Shown here: positions 1-12,699 of the stretch, piece after piece
How positions within the stretch are numbered: position 1 is the stretch's first letter
Layout: the number at the start of each line of letters is the position of its first letter
Position numbers and translations under genes: made by a program
The notes under the pieces: generated by a model
What the model was told of the DNA's origin: nothing
Seen by the model: the letters and a program-made list of their open reading frames with translations, nothing else
Databases searched by the model: none
DNA from: Sipunculus nudus
Taxonomy: Eukaryota; Annelida; Sipuncula; Golfingiida; Sipunculidae
NCBI GenBank assembly: GCA_026874595.1
Contig: CM049313.1
Span: 11,965,508 to 12,029,507 of the forward strand
Direction of reading: 5' to 3'
DNA: 64,000 nucleotides

Positions 1-960
1 GCTCAGCACGGGAGGGAAACGGTTGGAACGCACAACCTTGCGAAAATAAAATCAAGATATTTAACCATTACTTCAAGAAACTTTTAGTTTAATGAACAAT
101 AAATGTCTGGGTAACCTGGATGCGGTCCACGTATGATGGGTCGGTCAAATGTTACCGGTGAAGATTTAATCTGAGTACTGTTACTTGAAAACAAGGTATA
201 CTGAATAGATAGAAATATTTATGGCCTATATTCTGTTAATGACGGCTGTTCTTGGGTTCTTATTTTATAAAGATAGGTCCATGACCTGTTGTTGGTACTG
301 TCTATTGAATGAAGATGAAGGTATCATATGTTAAGGAAGATATGTTATTATTAAGCCTTTTGATTCCAGAACACATAACCTGTCGTTGAGGCGTTAGGAT
401 GAATCTCTGGTGTTCTAAAACGAGATTCAATATAATGCTTTTAAGGCACCCGCGCGGTTCGAAATGGGGATCTTCAGCTACGAAGTCCAGCGCCCCAACT
501 ACTAGGCTGCGTCCTACCCCATTCTCTGGTTCTAAAAACCATTATGTAAAGGGTAAGTTACCAGCCAGAAAAACAAATTAAAACATCACGACATGGAATT
601 TTACTCATTATTACCTTGACCATTCCGGTCACCTGGGCAGTCCGAGAAGCTAACTTTTTTTTACTCTTGACAAGTGCAGCACAAATGTGATAAGTGTATA
701 CCCAAGCACACATATTTTTATTAAAAAGGAAATAACTAATGAATTCAAAGTGGTATTCCATGTAGCTGCTTTCTTTTATCTGTAGCAATTATATCCGACA
801 TTATAACTCAACAATATTTTTATATAATAGTAAGGTGAAGATATTAAGACTGCATGATTCAAGTTCTAATTGTAACCTGTTACGTCTCTCTAGATAAACT
901 GGTAGTAACTATATAATAACTTTCGTAAAAGGATAGAGCCTCTATTAGTCTACAGATCTC
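1..960. other. No gene recognised
   Basis: AT-rich sequence with no ORF whose translation resembles a known family and no obvious repeat structure. Two short ORFs (about 60 and 76 codons) have no recognisable content. Confidence 0.6.
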
Positions 961-2470
961 TTAGTCTGGTGATTCTGGACACCCGTTCGCAGCACATCTC
1001 TTGACACCCGCTGGCATCACCTCACTGGACAACCGTTGGCTGCACATCACCTGGCTCCCGCTGGCATCACCTCACTGGACACCCGTTGGCAGCATACACT
1101 TGACTCCCGCTGGCATCACCTCTAGGGACACCCGTTGGAAGCAGATCACTTGACACCCGCTGGCATCGCCTCACTGGACACCCGTTCGCAGCACATACCT
1201 TGACACCTGATTCCGGCACCTAACTGGAAACCCGCTGGCAGCACCTCACTAGACACCCGTTGGCATCACCTCAATGGACACCCGTTGGCAGCACATCATT
1301 TGACACCCGCTGGCATCACCTCACTGGACACCCGTTGGCAGCACATCACTGGAAATCCGCTTGCAGCACCTAACTGTAAACCCGCTGGCAGCACCTCAGT
1401 GGACAGCACCTCGATAGACAGTACCACAAGGGACAGCATCACGCAGGACAGCACCTCGCCAGACAGCACCTCGCTCCCTGGTCACTGAGCGACAGCACCT
1501 CTCTTGACACCTCACTGACAGCACCTCACTGATAACTTGGCAGCGGCACCTCACTGTACAGCATCTCACTGGTCACGAGAGCAGCGGCATCTCACTTGAC
1601 AGCTCCTCACTGGTTACTGGAGCGGACGGCATTTAATGTCTCTGCAGGCTCCACTCCACTCTGGACAGCATCTCACTGGCCACCCGGGCAGTGGCACCTC
1701 ACTTGACAGCACCTCACTGGTCATTGGGCAGCGGCACCTCACTGGACGGCACCTCACTGGTAACTGGGAAGCGGCACCTCACTGGACAGCATCTCACAGG
1801 TCACGAGGACAGCGGTACCTCACTGGACAGCACCTCACTGGTCACGAGGACAGCGCTACCTCAATGGACAGCATCTCACTGGTCACTGGAGCGGACAGCA
1901 TTACAGGTCTCTTCAGGCTCCACTTTGTGGATACTGGACAGCATCTCACTGGTCACGAGGGCAGAGGCACTTCACTGGACAGCATCTCACTGGTCACGAG
2001 AGCAGCGGCATCTCACTTGACAGCTCCTCACTGGTTACTGGAGCGGACGGCATTTAATGTCTCTGCAGGCTCCACTCCACTCTGGACAGCATCTCACTGG
2101 TCACGAGAGCAGCGGCATCTCACTTGACAGCTCCTCACTGGTTACTGGAGCGGTACCTCACTGAACAGCACCTCACTGGTCACTGGGCAGCGGCAACTTA
2201 CTGGACGTCACCTTACTAGAAACTGGGCAACGGAACCTCACTGGACAGCATCTTACTGGTCACGAGGGCAGAGGCACCTCACTGGACAGCACCTCACTGG
2301 TCACTGGGCAGCGGCAACTTACTGGACGTCACCTTACTGGAAACTGGGCAGAGGAACCTCACTGGACAGCATCTCTCTGGTCACGACTGCAGCGACACCT
2401 CACTGGACAGCACCTCACTGGTCACTGAAGCGGACGGCACTTCATGTCTCTGCAGGCTCCACTTTGTGTC
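961..2470. repeat. Composite minisatellite, 50-bp then 41-bp units
   Basis: Two related tandem arrays lie back to back. From about 961 to 1500 the unit is ~50 bp, marked by cacccgttggcagcac recurring near 981, 1030, 1080, 1130 and 1180. From about 1500 to 2470 the unit is ~41 bp, marked by gcagcggcacctcactgga near 1728, 1769, 1810 and 1851. Both units share the core cacctcactgga. A block of about 117 bp (1563-1679) recurs nearly unchanged at 1985-2101, which indicates a higher-order repeat. Two overlapping frames stay open through the second array (1636-2127 and 1691-2020) and would encode Ser/Thr/His-rich repeat peptides. That is expected when a repeat unit lacks stops, so I do not call a gene. 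Confidence 0.92.
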
Positions 2471-4780
2471 TAAACCCTAAATAATCGTTTGCATGTCCTT
2501 GAATACCATTCTACCCCGGAGGTTTATTTATATTCATAAAATATAATTAAGATTATGTCACACTAAGTAAAGCTGTTTATTTGTAAGGTTTTCTGAACCA
2601 AGCTCAGATCTAGATCAAGGAAATATCATTCATTTTACTGACATATGTGAATTAATGTTAATCTGAAGTTCAAATTTTCCATTTAGTTGTAAAAGTATGA
2701 ACTAAATGTACATTTTTTCATACGCTTCCTTTAAAATACTGGATATGCAAATGAGTTATCTTTCCGATCCTGATATAAAACGGAAATTCCGAAATTACTT
2801 ATTAATGATCACTAACAAAAAATAAATATTAACAAATGTTGTTGGATGAAACGCTCCTACCTGATACAGATGCTATTTGCATTGCCCTTTTAATATCCTG
2901 TTTAAAATAAAAATAAGAAACATTTGTAATGAGAACCATATTCAAACTACTGCACAAATACTTATATACATATGGTGAGCTATTATATGCCGGTTTTACA
3001 CAGTAATATTTACTTGCGATCGCACTCTACATTTGCGAATACAATTCAATAAACCGGAGTAGTCATTTCCTCAGCAAACTAAGCTAAAAAATAATTTAAA
3101 ATAACAGGGGGTTAGAAATGTTATATGTAGCAGGACCTCATGGGAATACTATCAAACCACGGAAACCATATGTGAGGAATATGAGAGGAAAACACAAAGT
3201 TGAAATATGTAGAGCATTATATTATCACATATCAAACGAGAAAGGGGCATAACATTCATTCATACTATCATACTATTTACAGGTTCCACGTCAACAGGAT
3301 GGGTGTGGTCGCCGGCGAATAACAATGTCGCGAGGAAAACATGTATCTTCATTTTTCTTGGAGCAAAAAGCTGAAGCAGATTGTATTAAAAGACAAACGG
3401 GATAAAAATTAAATAAAATGAACGAAAACAAAAAGGCTTAGACCATGTTGAATATATGAGGAGAGTACATGCCCATATTGTTTTATGTTTACACGTTTTG
3501 ACAAGGTAATGCTTATGTTGTGCCATGAGAGCAATTGCCTCGGATATTAATCAATATTTTAAAAATTTACATTGATAGTTAAAACTTGTTTAAAAGGAAC
3601 CTGTACCCTTTTTATGTGATCCTGATCTCGAATCCATATTTCTTTGTATCCGCATTTGACTCCGCTTATACCCAGGCAACAGATTGTCATATGAAATTAA
3701 CATAAACTGAATTCAGCTAGAAAGACAAACAGTCACATTTATCCTAGTGCACAAGCGAAAGAAAATTGATCATAGGAAATAAGAGTACGATCAGAAAACA
3801 AACTTCAAATTCCTTGAGATTGATTCTACGCTCATATATCTTTTTTTATGTTTATAGAGATGTGGAAATAAATTTAGCAAAAAGGTAATGATCCGGTCTT
3901 GAGATCCTGTATTGACGACCTGGTTAACAGGTGATGCAATATGTTGTTTTTTTTTCCATAATGAAAATACGAAGGTTATGATTTTACAATGTTTCTGTCA
4001 TGATATACACATTTCTGGGACTGTGTGATATTATCGTGCCGGAACTGTATCACATATTTATCACTATCCTCTCAGTCCAAATAGTATCATACCACAAGGG
4101 TCATATAATATGCACTATGTTGGACCACACTCAACGCAAAACGTGTGCTATCCGTATTATTGCATATATGTAAAATTAAAAATTGCACATGTAATCATGT
4201 GGTGTATATGATTTTAGATGCATGTTATCTGAAATGCACGCTATTTGCGACTGGACCTATATAAAACATGAGATGGGTCTAGACACAGGAAAATGCAGGA
4301 CAAAATATAACAAGTGACCCATGGGTCATGATGCTCAGCTGCCAAGCACGACCTGCGACATCAAGGGCTGAGATTCACAACTTCCAGTCAAATTTTGAAG
4401 AACCAATTTGCCAATTTGTTGAAATTTTCTACGACAACAGAAATATATATCACCTATGTCTTGTTAAAACACAGTGAATTGATGGTCTGAGGAAAATGTA
4501 TGATTGTTAAGGTATCCAGAACTATTCCCATAGCTCACTTGATACCTGTCAGTCTCAAAAGGAACACCTCAAAGGGCAAAAAAATCAAGGAAATCCATGC
4601 AAGAATTATTGAGAAACAGGTGCTTCTGTATGAATGTTTATTCAATACAAGCCAACTGTACTGCACTTTCATATATGATGATAATATTTATTAAGAAATA
4701 TTTGACCCAATCCTTTGCAAGATTACATTAATATACGTCCGATTTCCTTCACTTTAACAGTTTTTGAGATGATATGATCA
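2471..4780. other. No gene recognised
   Basis: AT-rich DNA without a recognisable coding segment or tandem structure. The longest open frame (4500-4694, plus) has no family signature. Confidence 0.55.
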
Positions 4781-4794
4781 AAAGGAATTTAAAG

Positions 4795-5030
4795 ATGGTT
4801 GCCTGGTGGCCATTTTGGACTTCTGACAGGTCTGAAATCAGACAACAACCATTCTCTAAATCGGACCAAAAATTGAAGGAAAATTACTGAAACTGCACTG
4901 AAAAAAGGATTTCTAAGGTGGCTAACTGGCAGACATAATGGATTTCTGACAAGTCTGACATTTGATATCACACATCCTCCAATAAGAGACCCAATTTGGG
5001 GCAAAATTCTCCAAATGATGTTACAGTAAT
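4795..5030. repeat. Two-unit ~118-bp tandem repeat
   Basis: The segment containing ttggacttctgacaggtctg (from about 4795) is followed by a diverged copy containing atggatttctgacaagtctg (from about 4913). The two copies stay alignable to their ends (aaaattgaaggaaaattact against tttggggcaaaattct). It resembles dispersed molluscan repeats rather than coding DNA. An 83-codon minus-strand frame across it is a by-product. Confidence 0.6.
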
Positions 5031-6000
5031 GAATGTCCAAAACAATTCAAAAGGCATGTTCAGGCGCTCATATCAGATTTACAGATATGAAAATGTAAAA
5101 GTGTAGGTCCAATATTTTTTATTATCACTCTGCTTTTCAATGGGGTCAGCAGGGTTGGTAAACTGCAAAACCTGAAAGAAAAGAAATACAGAAAGCATGA
5201 CTAAGAGTCTTGTAATAAAATAAAGCCATCCTAAATCAAGTACACATCCACATGTTATGATAACAAACACTTGCTTTTATATGTGGTGATTTATATAAAA
5301 ATATTCAGATATCTAGGAAACTAAGTTTATTGCTATGATTCCATAAAATAAACTGCAAAATGTTCCCATCATCTTATAAATCAGTAGCTAAACCTTAATA
5401 CTATACTCTTATAGTGTTAATTCCTGGCTGAAGTATTCCAACAACAGTGTTTTGTTATGCGGTAACGAGGTACTTATCACTCAGCCTTATATCTTAATAG
5501 CCTGATACAAAAGGGAGTCATATGTCACAAGTGTCACTCACAATTACAGCCACAGGGTGAGATGTACCAGCTGGAGTGCAAGCTTATATATACAAGAAAA
5601 ATAGAGATGGTCTACAAAATAAGTTGACCTGACCTATGACCTTGGCCTTTTGCCCACATATCAACTGGATTCTTTCTATATGATGGGTAACTACTAACCA
5701 ATTACATTTGGTGGGTGTAATTACTTGGCAACCAATGAGTGAATAACTTAGACCTGCAACCTTTAACCTCCTGACCAGCTGACCTCAAAATCAATAAGTT
5801 ATTTCTTCATGCAAAAAGACCCATAAATATGAAGTTTGAATCACATTGAGTGATGCATAGATGTGGCATATGTGAAAGACTGAAGGTTTGGGTTGAAGAG
5901 TTTCACTTGAAATATGTTCACAAGCATTTAGAACAATATTGTGACCTTGACCTTTGACCTTTTGAACTCAACTTCAATAGGCTTCTTCCCCTATTGGTAG
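5031..6000. repeat. Dispersed repeat fragments with tgacctttgacc motifs
   Basis: The part from about 5635 to 5990 belongs to the same family as the clearer array at 8370-8760. It has gacctatgaccttggcc, then aaggtttgggttgaagag, then gtgaccttgacctttgacc. The rest is AT-rich and unclassified. The motif tgacctttgacc reads on the other strand as a direct repeat of the nuclear-receptor half-site spaced by one base. Confidence 0.6.
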
Positions 6001-6043
6001 GTAAGCCATATATGACAGATGGAAAGTATAGGGGACCGCATCG

Positions 6044-6310
6044 TGACGTCACAGACCACATGATTTAGCAGCACGTGCAGTGCTGCTAGGCAAAACACTC
6101 AGGGATGTTGACTGTCTCAGTTGCACTCCTTCCTCAGTGGGCTTGTTCTGTGTTCTATTTTGATTGCATTCTACATTAAATATGTCAGTCTTATAACATT
6201 AATTGCAAGATAATTTACCAATGAGCTGTACAGCCGTTGGATTTTCCAATCCGCAGCAAAAGGGACTTTGTCCAAGCTTCTATAGGCTGCCTGCTGGGTC
6301 TATATATACA
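6044..6310. promoter_or_regulatory. CRE, E-box hairpin and TATA-like motif cluster
   Basis: A perfect CRE octamer tgacgtca lies at 6044-6051. At 6067-6087 an inverted repeat has 8-bp arms agcagcac and gtgctgct around a 5-base loop, and contains a cacgtg E-box. A TATA-like string tatatatac begins near 6300. The longest nearby frame (6436-6789, plus, 117 codons) starts downstream but resembles nothing I know. The motifs are seen directly; promoter function is inference. Confidence 0.25.
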
Positions 6311-6430
6311 AAGGGCCGCATAGATCCACCTGCAGACATGCACTTAGTAAAGCCTTAATTTTCTTAATTGACCCTAAACATGCTTCATCAGAGAATCCCT
6401 AGTTTATTGCCTCATATCCTGTAACTGATT

Positions 6431-7154
6431 TCTTTATGCTACACCACATGGAGAATGATCAAGCTGATACAGGTGCTGTAAAGTGTAATGACAGTTCCAT
6501 ATTTTCACCACTTTGTAGCCACATTGTCAGCCTTCTGTCAAAAGTTTCAAAGTGCCCCTGCATAACTCTTAATATAGTACCAAGTTATTACTGCCAAGCA
6601 GGCTGCAAACCAATGATAGTTAATGTGTTAACATATATAAAGTTATATTCATTAATGATAATATTTTGTGAATCTTTTCTTAACTACATGAACCACCCTT
6701 CTATATACTCATACTCTGAGAGCTTATATGTACAGTCGCAAAGCACATTTAATGTTAACAATTTGAAATATGCAATCAAAGTCTTCTAATACTTGATCTG
6801 AAAACAACAAAAATCATTTCTGTTAATTAGGAAATCATTTTAACAGCTTGCCTTCAACAGGCTCTTTTCACCCGGATGACAGGGAAATATATGATGGCTT
6901 TGTAGCGTCATGGTTCATTATCTGGTTCATTTGTTTTAGTATTATTAGAATTGATTTATATAGAAAGAAAGTTTATATTAACTGTTTATGTAAGATTGAT
7001 ATTTCTCAGCCATTAAGTGTTAAAGAGATTTCATCTCAACAGAACCTTAAAAATGCTTCAATTTTTTTTTTATTTTACTTAACATGTATGCCCATAATTG
7101 AAGACAATTATTTTTTTACATTTCATATTTGAATATAAAATAAAGGAATAATTT
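6431..7154. other. Unrecognised AT-rich stretch with two open frames
   Basis: Two plus-strand frames (6436-6789, 117 codons; 6848-7132, 94 codons) are the longest here. Neither contains a motif I recognise, and the second degenerates into Phe/Ile/Tyr-rich low complexity. They are probably chance open frames. Confidence 0.4.
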
Positions 7155-7520
7155 TAAAAGTTATAATTGCCATCCCAATACAAAAACTGGGGTGGGGTGT
7201 TTCACCTACATTTTTCACATTTCAAATTCAGACATTATGACTTTTTTATTTAAGATAAATATTGTTTTTTGTTTTCATATTTAAATATTAATACTTTTAT
7301 TTTTATATTAAAATATAAAAAAATCATAATTTTATTTTGAAAAGTTATAATTACCATCCCAATACAGATACTGGGCTGGGGGTGTTTCACCTACATTTTT
7401 CACATTTCAAATTCAAACATTATTACTTTTTTATTAGGGATAAATATTGTATTTTTGTTTCATATATAAATATAACTACTTTTATTTATTTTTTTATTTT
7501 TTATATATTTTTATTACTTA
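7155..7520. repeat. Tandem duplication, ~185-bp unit
   Basis: The unit beginning aaaagttataattgccatcc at 7155 is repeated from about 7340 as aaaagttataattaccatcc. Both copies continue through ggtgtttcacctacattttt and a T-rich tail. The copies differ by scattered substitutions, which points to a fairly recent local duplication. Confidence 0.85.
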
Positions 7521-8369
7521 TAATTATTTTTACACTTCATATTTAAATGAGATAGAAAACTGTAATTTAGAAAGTCATTATCTGTTAAAAAAGTCTGTCA
7601 CTTATAGGTTTATATTTATTTATATATTATATATATAACTATTTTTTAAGGAATTATTTGAAACAAATTATTCTTAAATCTAAATATCGTCAAACTTGGT
7701 TAGAAAACTCAAAGAGTGCATATATTATTCCCAGCTTTCAGAATATGTATATTAAAGGAGTCCCAGAACAGTAGTTTTGAAATCAATAATGAATTATGAG
7801 AAAATGTTCACAAAACTTCTAAGAACTAAGACAGGAGATTCTGTACTGATGATAAAACAAACTCAACATTTCTCTATTAGGTGGTACCATATGGCCTGCA
7901 CATTCAGATTTAAAATAATTGTAGCCCACCAGAGACTCACAAGTAAGCTGTCTTTCGTTGATGTATTGTATAGGCTAATGAAACAGATGAAGAACTAATG
8001 ATATATAGCCTTTGTTGGTGTCTAGCTATACTTTTACATCATCTGTTCAACCATTTAATTGTCATGCTGTAAAGGTCGGGAAAGGGAAGCTGGCCACTAC
8101 ATAATCACTAACATTGTGTAAGGATGCATCAACTAATTTGCAAACAAACCGATTGGTGCATAAAATTACTTGAGCAAGTGTGAATGGAGAGATGATGGTA
8201 GCACATGTAACAGCTAGTACACAAAGGATGACCTACTTACAAGGGGTATATGCTTTTGCCTACCAGCCTCTGACCAGGCCAGCAGTAGCCCGGATGTAAA
8301 CAACAACGATGCAGTCCTCTATAGATTGAAAAGTTTGCCTGAAAATGACTCCACGCAAGAAAAGGGTGC
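7521..8369. other. No gene recognised
   Basis: AT-rich, with one 73-codon open frame (7777-7998, plus) of no recognisable family. No repeat structure seen. Confidence 0.5.
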
Positions 8370-8760
8370 TGTGAACTTGTTATTTGACCTCAAAATCAAC
8401 AGGTCTTTTCCCCTGTTGGCAGAGAAGCGATATCAGTGCTGAAAGGTTTGGAATGAAAGGTCTAGCTTGAAATGTGTCCACAACCTTTTCAAAGAAGTGG
8501 ATCCTATAACCCTGACCTTTGACCTTGTGACCTCAACATCTATAGGATTCTTCTCCCACTTAGTAGGTGAGCTATATGTGAAAGATCAAAGAACTGGGAT
8601 GAAAGGTTTGGCTTAAATCGCATCCACAGGCTTTTCAAAGAAGTTGGTTCTGTGACCTTGACCTTTGACCTTGTGACCTCAAAAAAATTATGGTGCTTCC
8701 CCTGTTGGTATGTGAGCTGTATGTGAAAGATGGAAGGTTTGGGATGCAAACACACCCCAT
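8370..8760. repeat. ~145-bp tandem repeat with DR1-like motifs
   Basis: About 2.6 units, each running from gacctcaa through gaaaggtttgg and cttttcaaagaagt to ctgacctttgaccttgt. Unit boundaries fall near 8386, 8530 and 8676. Each complete unit ends in tgacctttgaccttgtgacc, a stack of nuclear-receptor-type half-sites on the minus strand. Related single copies occur at 5635-5990. Short minus-strand frames over it are repeat translations. Confidence 0.8.
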
Positions 8761-8764
8761 AACT

Positions 8765-9655
8765 TCGAGAATATATGTCGCAGTGACCTAATTTCAGGTT
8801 TGCAAGGAGATCTTTTTAGAACCTCTAAGACTGCATAGTGTTCATGTTCATAGCACCAACGGTTAAACTTATCCCAAATTTCAAAGTCTCCAGTCTTCCT
8901 AGCTTTATTTGACAATTTGCGTTTCATTCGGATTTCTTTTCATGGTACAATAGGCCTTGAAGAAGTCATTTTGGATGGTACTATGTATTGGCTTGTCTAT
9001 AAAATTTGAAAACTGATCCAACAGTTTGTCAGTATCAAAGGATCCAACTAGATCTTAAGTTAATTCATCATTTAAATTATGCAGATCATTTTTAGTTCTA
9101 CTAAGTTAGCTTTTTTTATACATGTACACTTTCCGTTAAATCAGTTTTACAGTTTTGTCTTTATCAATGCGCGTACTACAACAGCAAGTCATGGTTACTG
9201 ATACCCGGTTTGATTTCCAAATGACAAAGGTAGGGTTGTTTGTAAAGCACAGGTCCAGGATACTATTACTTCTGGTAGGTTTTAATACTGCTTGTTGGAG
9301 ATTGTGATCTAATAAAATCTCCAGCATGGCTTTACCAGGGCCAGGGTAACGGCTACCTGTTTTTACGGAATTAGTATTCCAGTCAATATCTGGTATGTTA
9401 AAGTCACCTAGTATCCATACTGATGAGTGTTTGGTATTTTTCCCAGTGTTTCTTTTTAAATTACAAAAATACACAGAACTTTTTGTTTTTTTGTGAACGA
9501 TAAAAAATATATAGTGGATATTCCGCTGACATGGATACTGATCAATATCATTTCACAGTCTTTTTGATCCAAATAGGTCTCCTCTGGAGCGATGAGGTTA
9601 TGTTTGACAGTCAAAAAGACCCCAGCCCCCCCCCCCCCTCCCATGACAGTCATTT
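8765..9655 (-). pseudogene. Broken non-LTR retrotransposon ORF2 (endonuclease part)
   Basis: Minus-strand frames give parts of an apurinic-type endonuclease (EEP family) as found in CR1/Jockey-like LINEs. The N-terminal side (9456-9653) contains GVFLTVKHNLIAPEETYLD followed by an acidic-residue-rich strand. The next frame (9136-9474) contains WILGDFNIPDIDW, the catalytic Asp-Asn motif of the family, then LDHNLQQAVLKPTR and ILDLCFTN. Beyond several frame changes, 8765-8927 contains KRKLSNKARKTGDFEIWDKF, the linker usually found between endonuclease and reverse transcriptase. No reverse transcriptase motif follows; the copy ends against the 145-bp repeat. A run of 13 C at about 9627-9640 interrupts the N-terminal side. 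This is a dead, 5'- and 3'-truncated copy, with high confidence in the family class and low confidence in the clade. Confidence 0.82.
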
Positions 9656-10454
9656 TGTTTTCTATCCTTACGGAAAATATTTTAATGTGATGGAAAAAAA
9701 ATTCTTAGTTGATATTAAGGTACAATATTAGTCCTACGTCACATATTAGCAAGTGATATTTATTATTTACCTATCCAAGGTCGTATACTCCGTATCCCAT
9801 ACCCTATTATCGCTCCCTCATTATCGAAGGGGAGCTTCCAGTGGTCGCTTGGCGATTGCATACGTTTAGTTTGTCTTGGTCTTCCACGTCATTTTCATAA
9901 AAAATATGAGAAGGTTTGATAATTTTATTAAAATAATCAACCGCAAAAGAAAAATGCCTGACCATTCAAATGCCATATTTTCAATAAACTTTATCGATTG
10001 TTGTAAATTATACAATACACCATATCGTCCAATGGTGAGTTCTGCAATAGTTGTTTTCTTTTCCTGTTCCAGAAATGGCCAGTTGCAATACTCAGAATCA
10101 AGCACAGATTAGACATTTTTAGAAATAGTCCCAAAGACCTTCAGGTTCTCCAAAGACAGGTAACCAAGGCAGTCAGTTCTCAACCCCCTATCCAAGACAA
10201 GTCTCAGCGAAAACGTGAGTACTATTTGGCAGCAGGGTATTATTGGTTGAGATACTGACACTTAGCAGTATGGTAGCAGCATGTCACATAATCACAAATT
10301 ATCTTATTCATTTATCTATTCTTCAGCGTTGTCAGTAACGAAACAATAGTAAACGGGGAGGAGATCGCCAGCGCCTAGGTTGAGACAACTGCAGTGTGTT
10401 GCGTTATGCATATATTTAGTGAGTTAACATAAGTCATATGTTGATCCAGATAAC
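9656..10454. other. No gene recognised
   Basis: Overlapping ~78-codon frames on both strands at 9866-10112 are open but resemble nothing I know. No repeat structure seen. Confidence 0.45.
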
Positions 10455-10640
10455 ATAATGTCCTTTTTAGCTCTGCTTACTGAACATCATCTGAGCTATA
10501 GCAATGATCCTTTCTCTGTCACTCCGCTCGTCTCTCCGTCAACACGGCACAGATTGCACACGTACGTTATACACCTAGAAGCCTCTTAACTTAACAATCC
10601 AGGAAGTTCCGGGGAAAGACTAGCCACCATTGGACTCATT
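10455..10640 (+). repeat. Fragment of ttagctc...gagctatag repeat family
   Basis: Begins tttttagctctgcttactga, then catctgagctatagcaatga, a ctccgtcaacacggcacaga stretch and cctagaagcctcttaactta. This is the same order of motifs as the longer copy at 13787-14280. The 5' end can fold (agctc...gagct), as in pearl-like elements. Confidence 0.7.
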
Positions 10641-12149
10641 CTTGTTTAATGGTTACAAGTTTTTTTTCTGTGTGGATTTTGTTTGTCCATTCGTTAGGTG
10701 TGAAAGTTTTGAGGTTTTCCGGTCAAAATGTCACTATAATCGTAAAAAAATACCACAAGTACCTGAAATTTTGACATAGATGGTCAATTTATACATGGAT
10801 TCTAGGGTATTGGGACCCAAATAATTTATTTCTGGTAATGATTTGGTCATAGTTGCCCCTGTTTTCAAAATAGCTCTCCCGCCATTCGAAAAACGTGTAA
10901 ATCATGAATATTCAAAATTTTAGACAGGTCAGTTAGAACCAATTTGAATTCTTTGATTCACCCAAGGGTGGTCTTAATTGACAGATAGTCTTATTGGATA
11001 GGTGGTCTTTCAGACAGGCTCCACTGTACTGGCCTTTTAATTTGGTAAATCAAATTCTCTAAAGGTCTATTTAAATTTTATAATTTGGAATAATAAAAGG
11101 ACTACTTAAACGTCTGGGTATAGATGTTGATGACCAAAAGTCCTAAAAGTTGTTTTACATTATATGTAAATGTTATATTTTTTTACTAATTTAATATGGC
11201 CATTCATAATAAAACAAGAGTGGAACGCACATAAACAGGGGTTATCCACAAATTTTATATTTCACCTTTGCGCCACGGTCAAGAACAATATTTACAACTT
11301 AAGGAAGTTGTTTTGTGTGGGAGAATGAATTAAGAATTAAATAAGCATACATCGAATCAAAGCTTGTACTTGATCGCACGACAGTAAATAAACTCTGAAC
11401 ATGGAGCTAAGGATCGTTCTATTTCCAACTCGTCAACGTGTGAGAGCCGTTTACTGGTATATTTGTATGAAATCAAACACAATTTCAATTTAATTGTCCC
11501 CCGCTTCTGCAGAACATTGATTTGGGTTTGACTGTCTGACAGTCTGTCTGTCCATCAGTTTTTCGTTTCTGTGCGATAACTTCCTTGGATATTATCAGAT
11601 TTCATTCAAATTTGGGTTAGTGATTGCTCTCATGCATACGTTGGTTGCTCCGAAACAAAAAAAAATGTTTCCACTTTGTTCCCTATTCACAACTAAAATT
11701 CTAAAATGAGACATCTTCAAGGGAACGATGAAAACTAAAACACGTCTATACTTAGAGGATTTTACTTCGTTTTTCTACCCAAGACCTTCTCTAAATTTTT
11801 TAATACCCATCCAATACAATTAACCTGCCTCACAAAGTACAATTGCCGCAGATAATATTAGCGAGGATGTGGGGTTTATGAATAATAATATAACAATATG
11901 TCATATTCCAGTTAATCTATATCCATTGTTATTCTGAATTCACAAAAGTCACCTGTTCCCATTCACTCAGCTTCAATACCATTTCGCGCACATATTTACC
12001 TTCATTTACATATCTACCATGCTTCCATGTCTTCTCCGCCCTGCTCTTCGATGTCACTCGTTTTTTTTGCCTACTGCAGAGTGCGCACCCGTGAGAAATA
12101 CCACATTAGTTCCTATTCTTATCAACAGAGGTCATTCAAGTCTGGACAG
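10641..12149. other. No gene recognised; one repeat-like patch
   Basis: Unclassified AT-rich DNA. Around 11530-11640 a ctgtctgtctgtccatc run followed by gataacttccttgg resembles the starts of other dispersed bivalve repeats in this window, but the copy is too decayed to assign. Confidence 0.5.
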
Positions 12150-12345
12150 AGACACGGGGTCAACCGGTTTAAAAAGACTTGGATTCCCCGGGTTTTCACT
12201 CGCCTTCAACTCGTTTTGTTTCGCGTATAGTTACACAGAGGACTTCTGAAATAGCGGTCGCTGGTTCCATCATCATGCCATTCCATGTTATGCACTTATA
12301 ATTTATACCTCTCTCATTCATTCAGCGTGCAGCATAATAAACCGC
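12150..12345 (+). repeat. Dispersed repeat, paralogue of 25315-25500
   Basis: The segment with ggtttaaaaagacttggatt, then gttttcactcgccttcaact, then acctctctcattcattc matches 25315-25500 in the same order and orientation (ggtttaaaagacttgaatac, ttttcactcacctttaaaat, acctctctcatttattcc). No coding content recognised. Confidence 0.75.
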
Positions 12346-12699
12346 CGGATCGTACAAGAACATATACAGAAACACATAAGTAGATAGAAGTGGTATGCCT
12401 TATTTAATCATTGTATGATATCTCCACCCCCCCTCGGAAAAAAACTATACATCAATATTTCTGTTTATTTCATATATATCGCCCCCTACAGCTAGTTCAA
12501 ATAGTACAGTCAATGACAGACGGCGTGACGGACAGACGTCTCCTGTAACACTCATTTAAATAACATTATACATGAAATATACATTTAAATACAAGACCCT
12601 TCTAGTAACCATTCATGACCGTCCATTACACAGTGTCGGGCAGGAAGAGTTGCTGCTCTGGTTGGTTATTAAACTAACAATATTACATCACAACTTTAA
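12346..12699. other. No gene recognised
   Basis: AT-rich spacer between the dispersed repeat and duplicated block A. It contains a short C run near 12427 and nothing else of note. Confidence 0.5.

Noticed and set aside
1636-2127. 163-codon open frame in the minisatellite as a repeat protein gene
   Set aside because: Two overlapping frames are open over the same array and the codons follow the DNA repeat. Stop-free repeat units explain it; no splice or start context.
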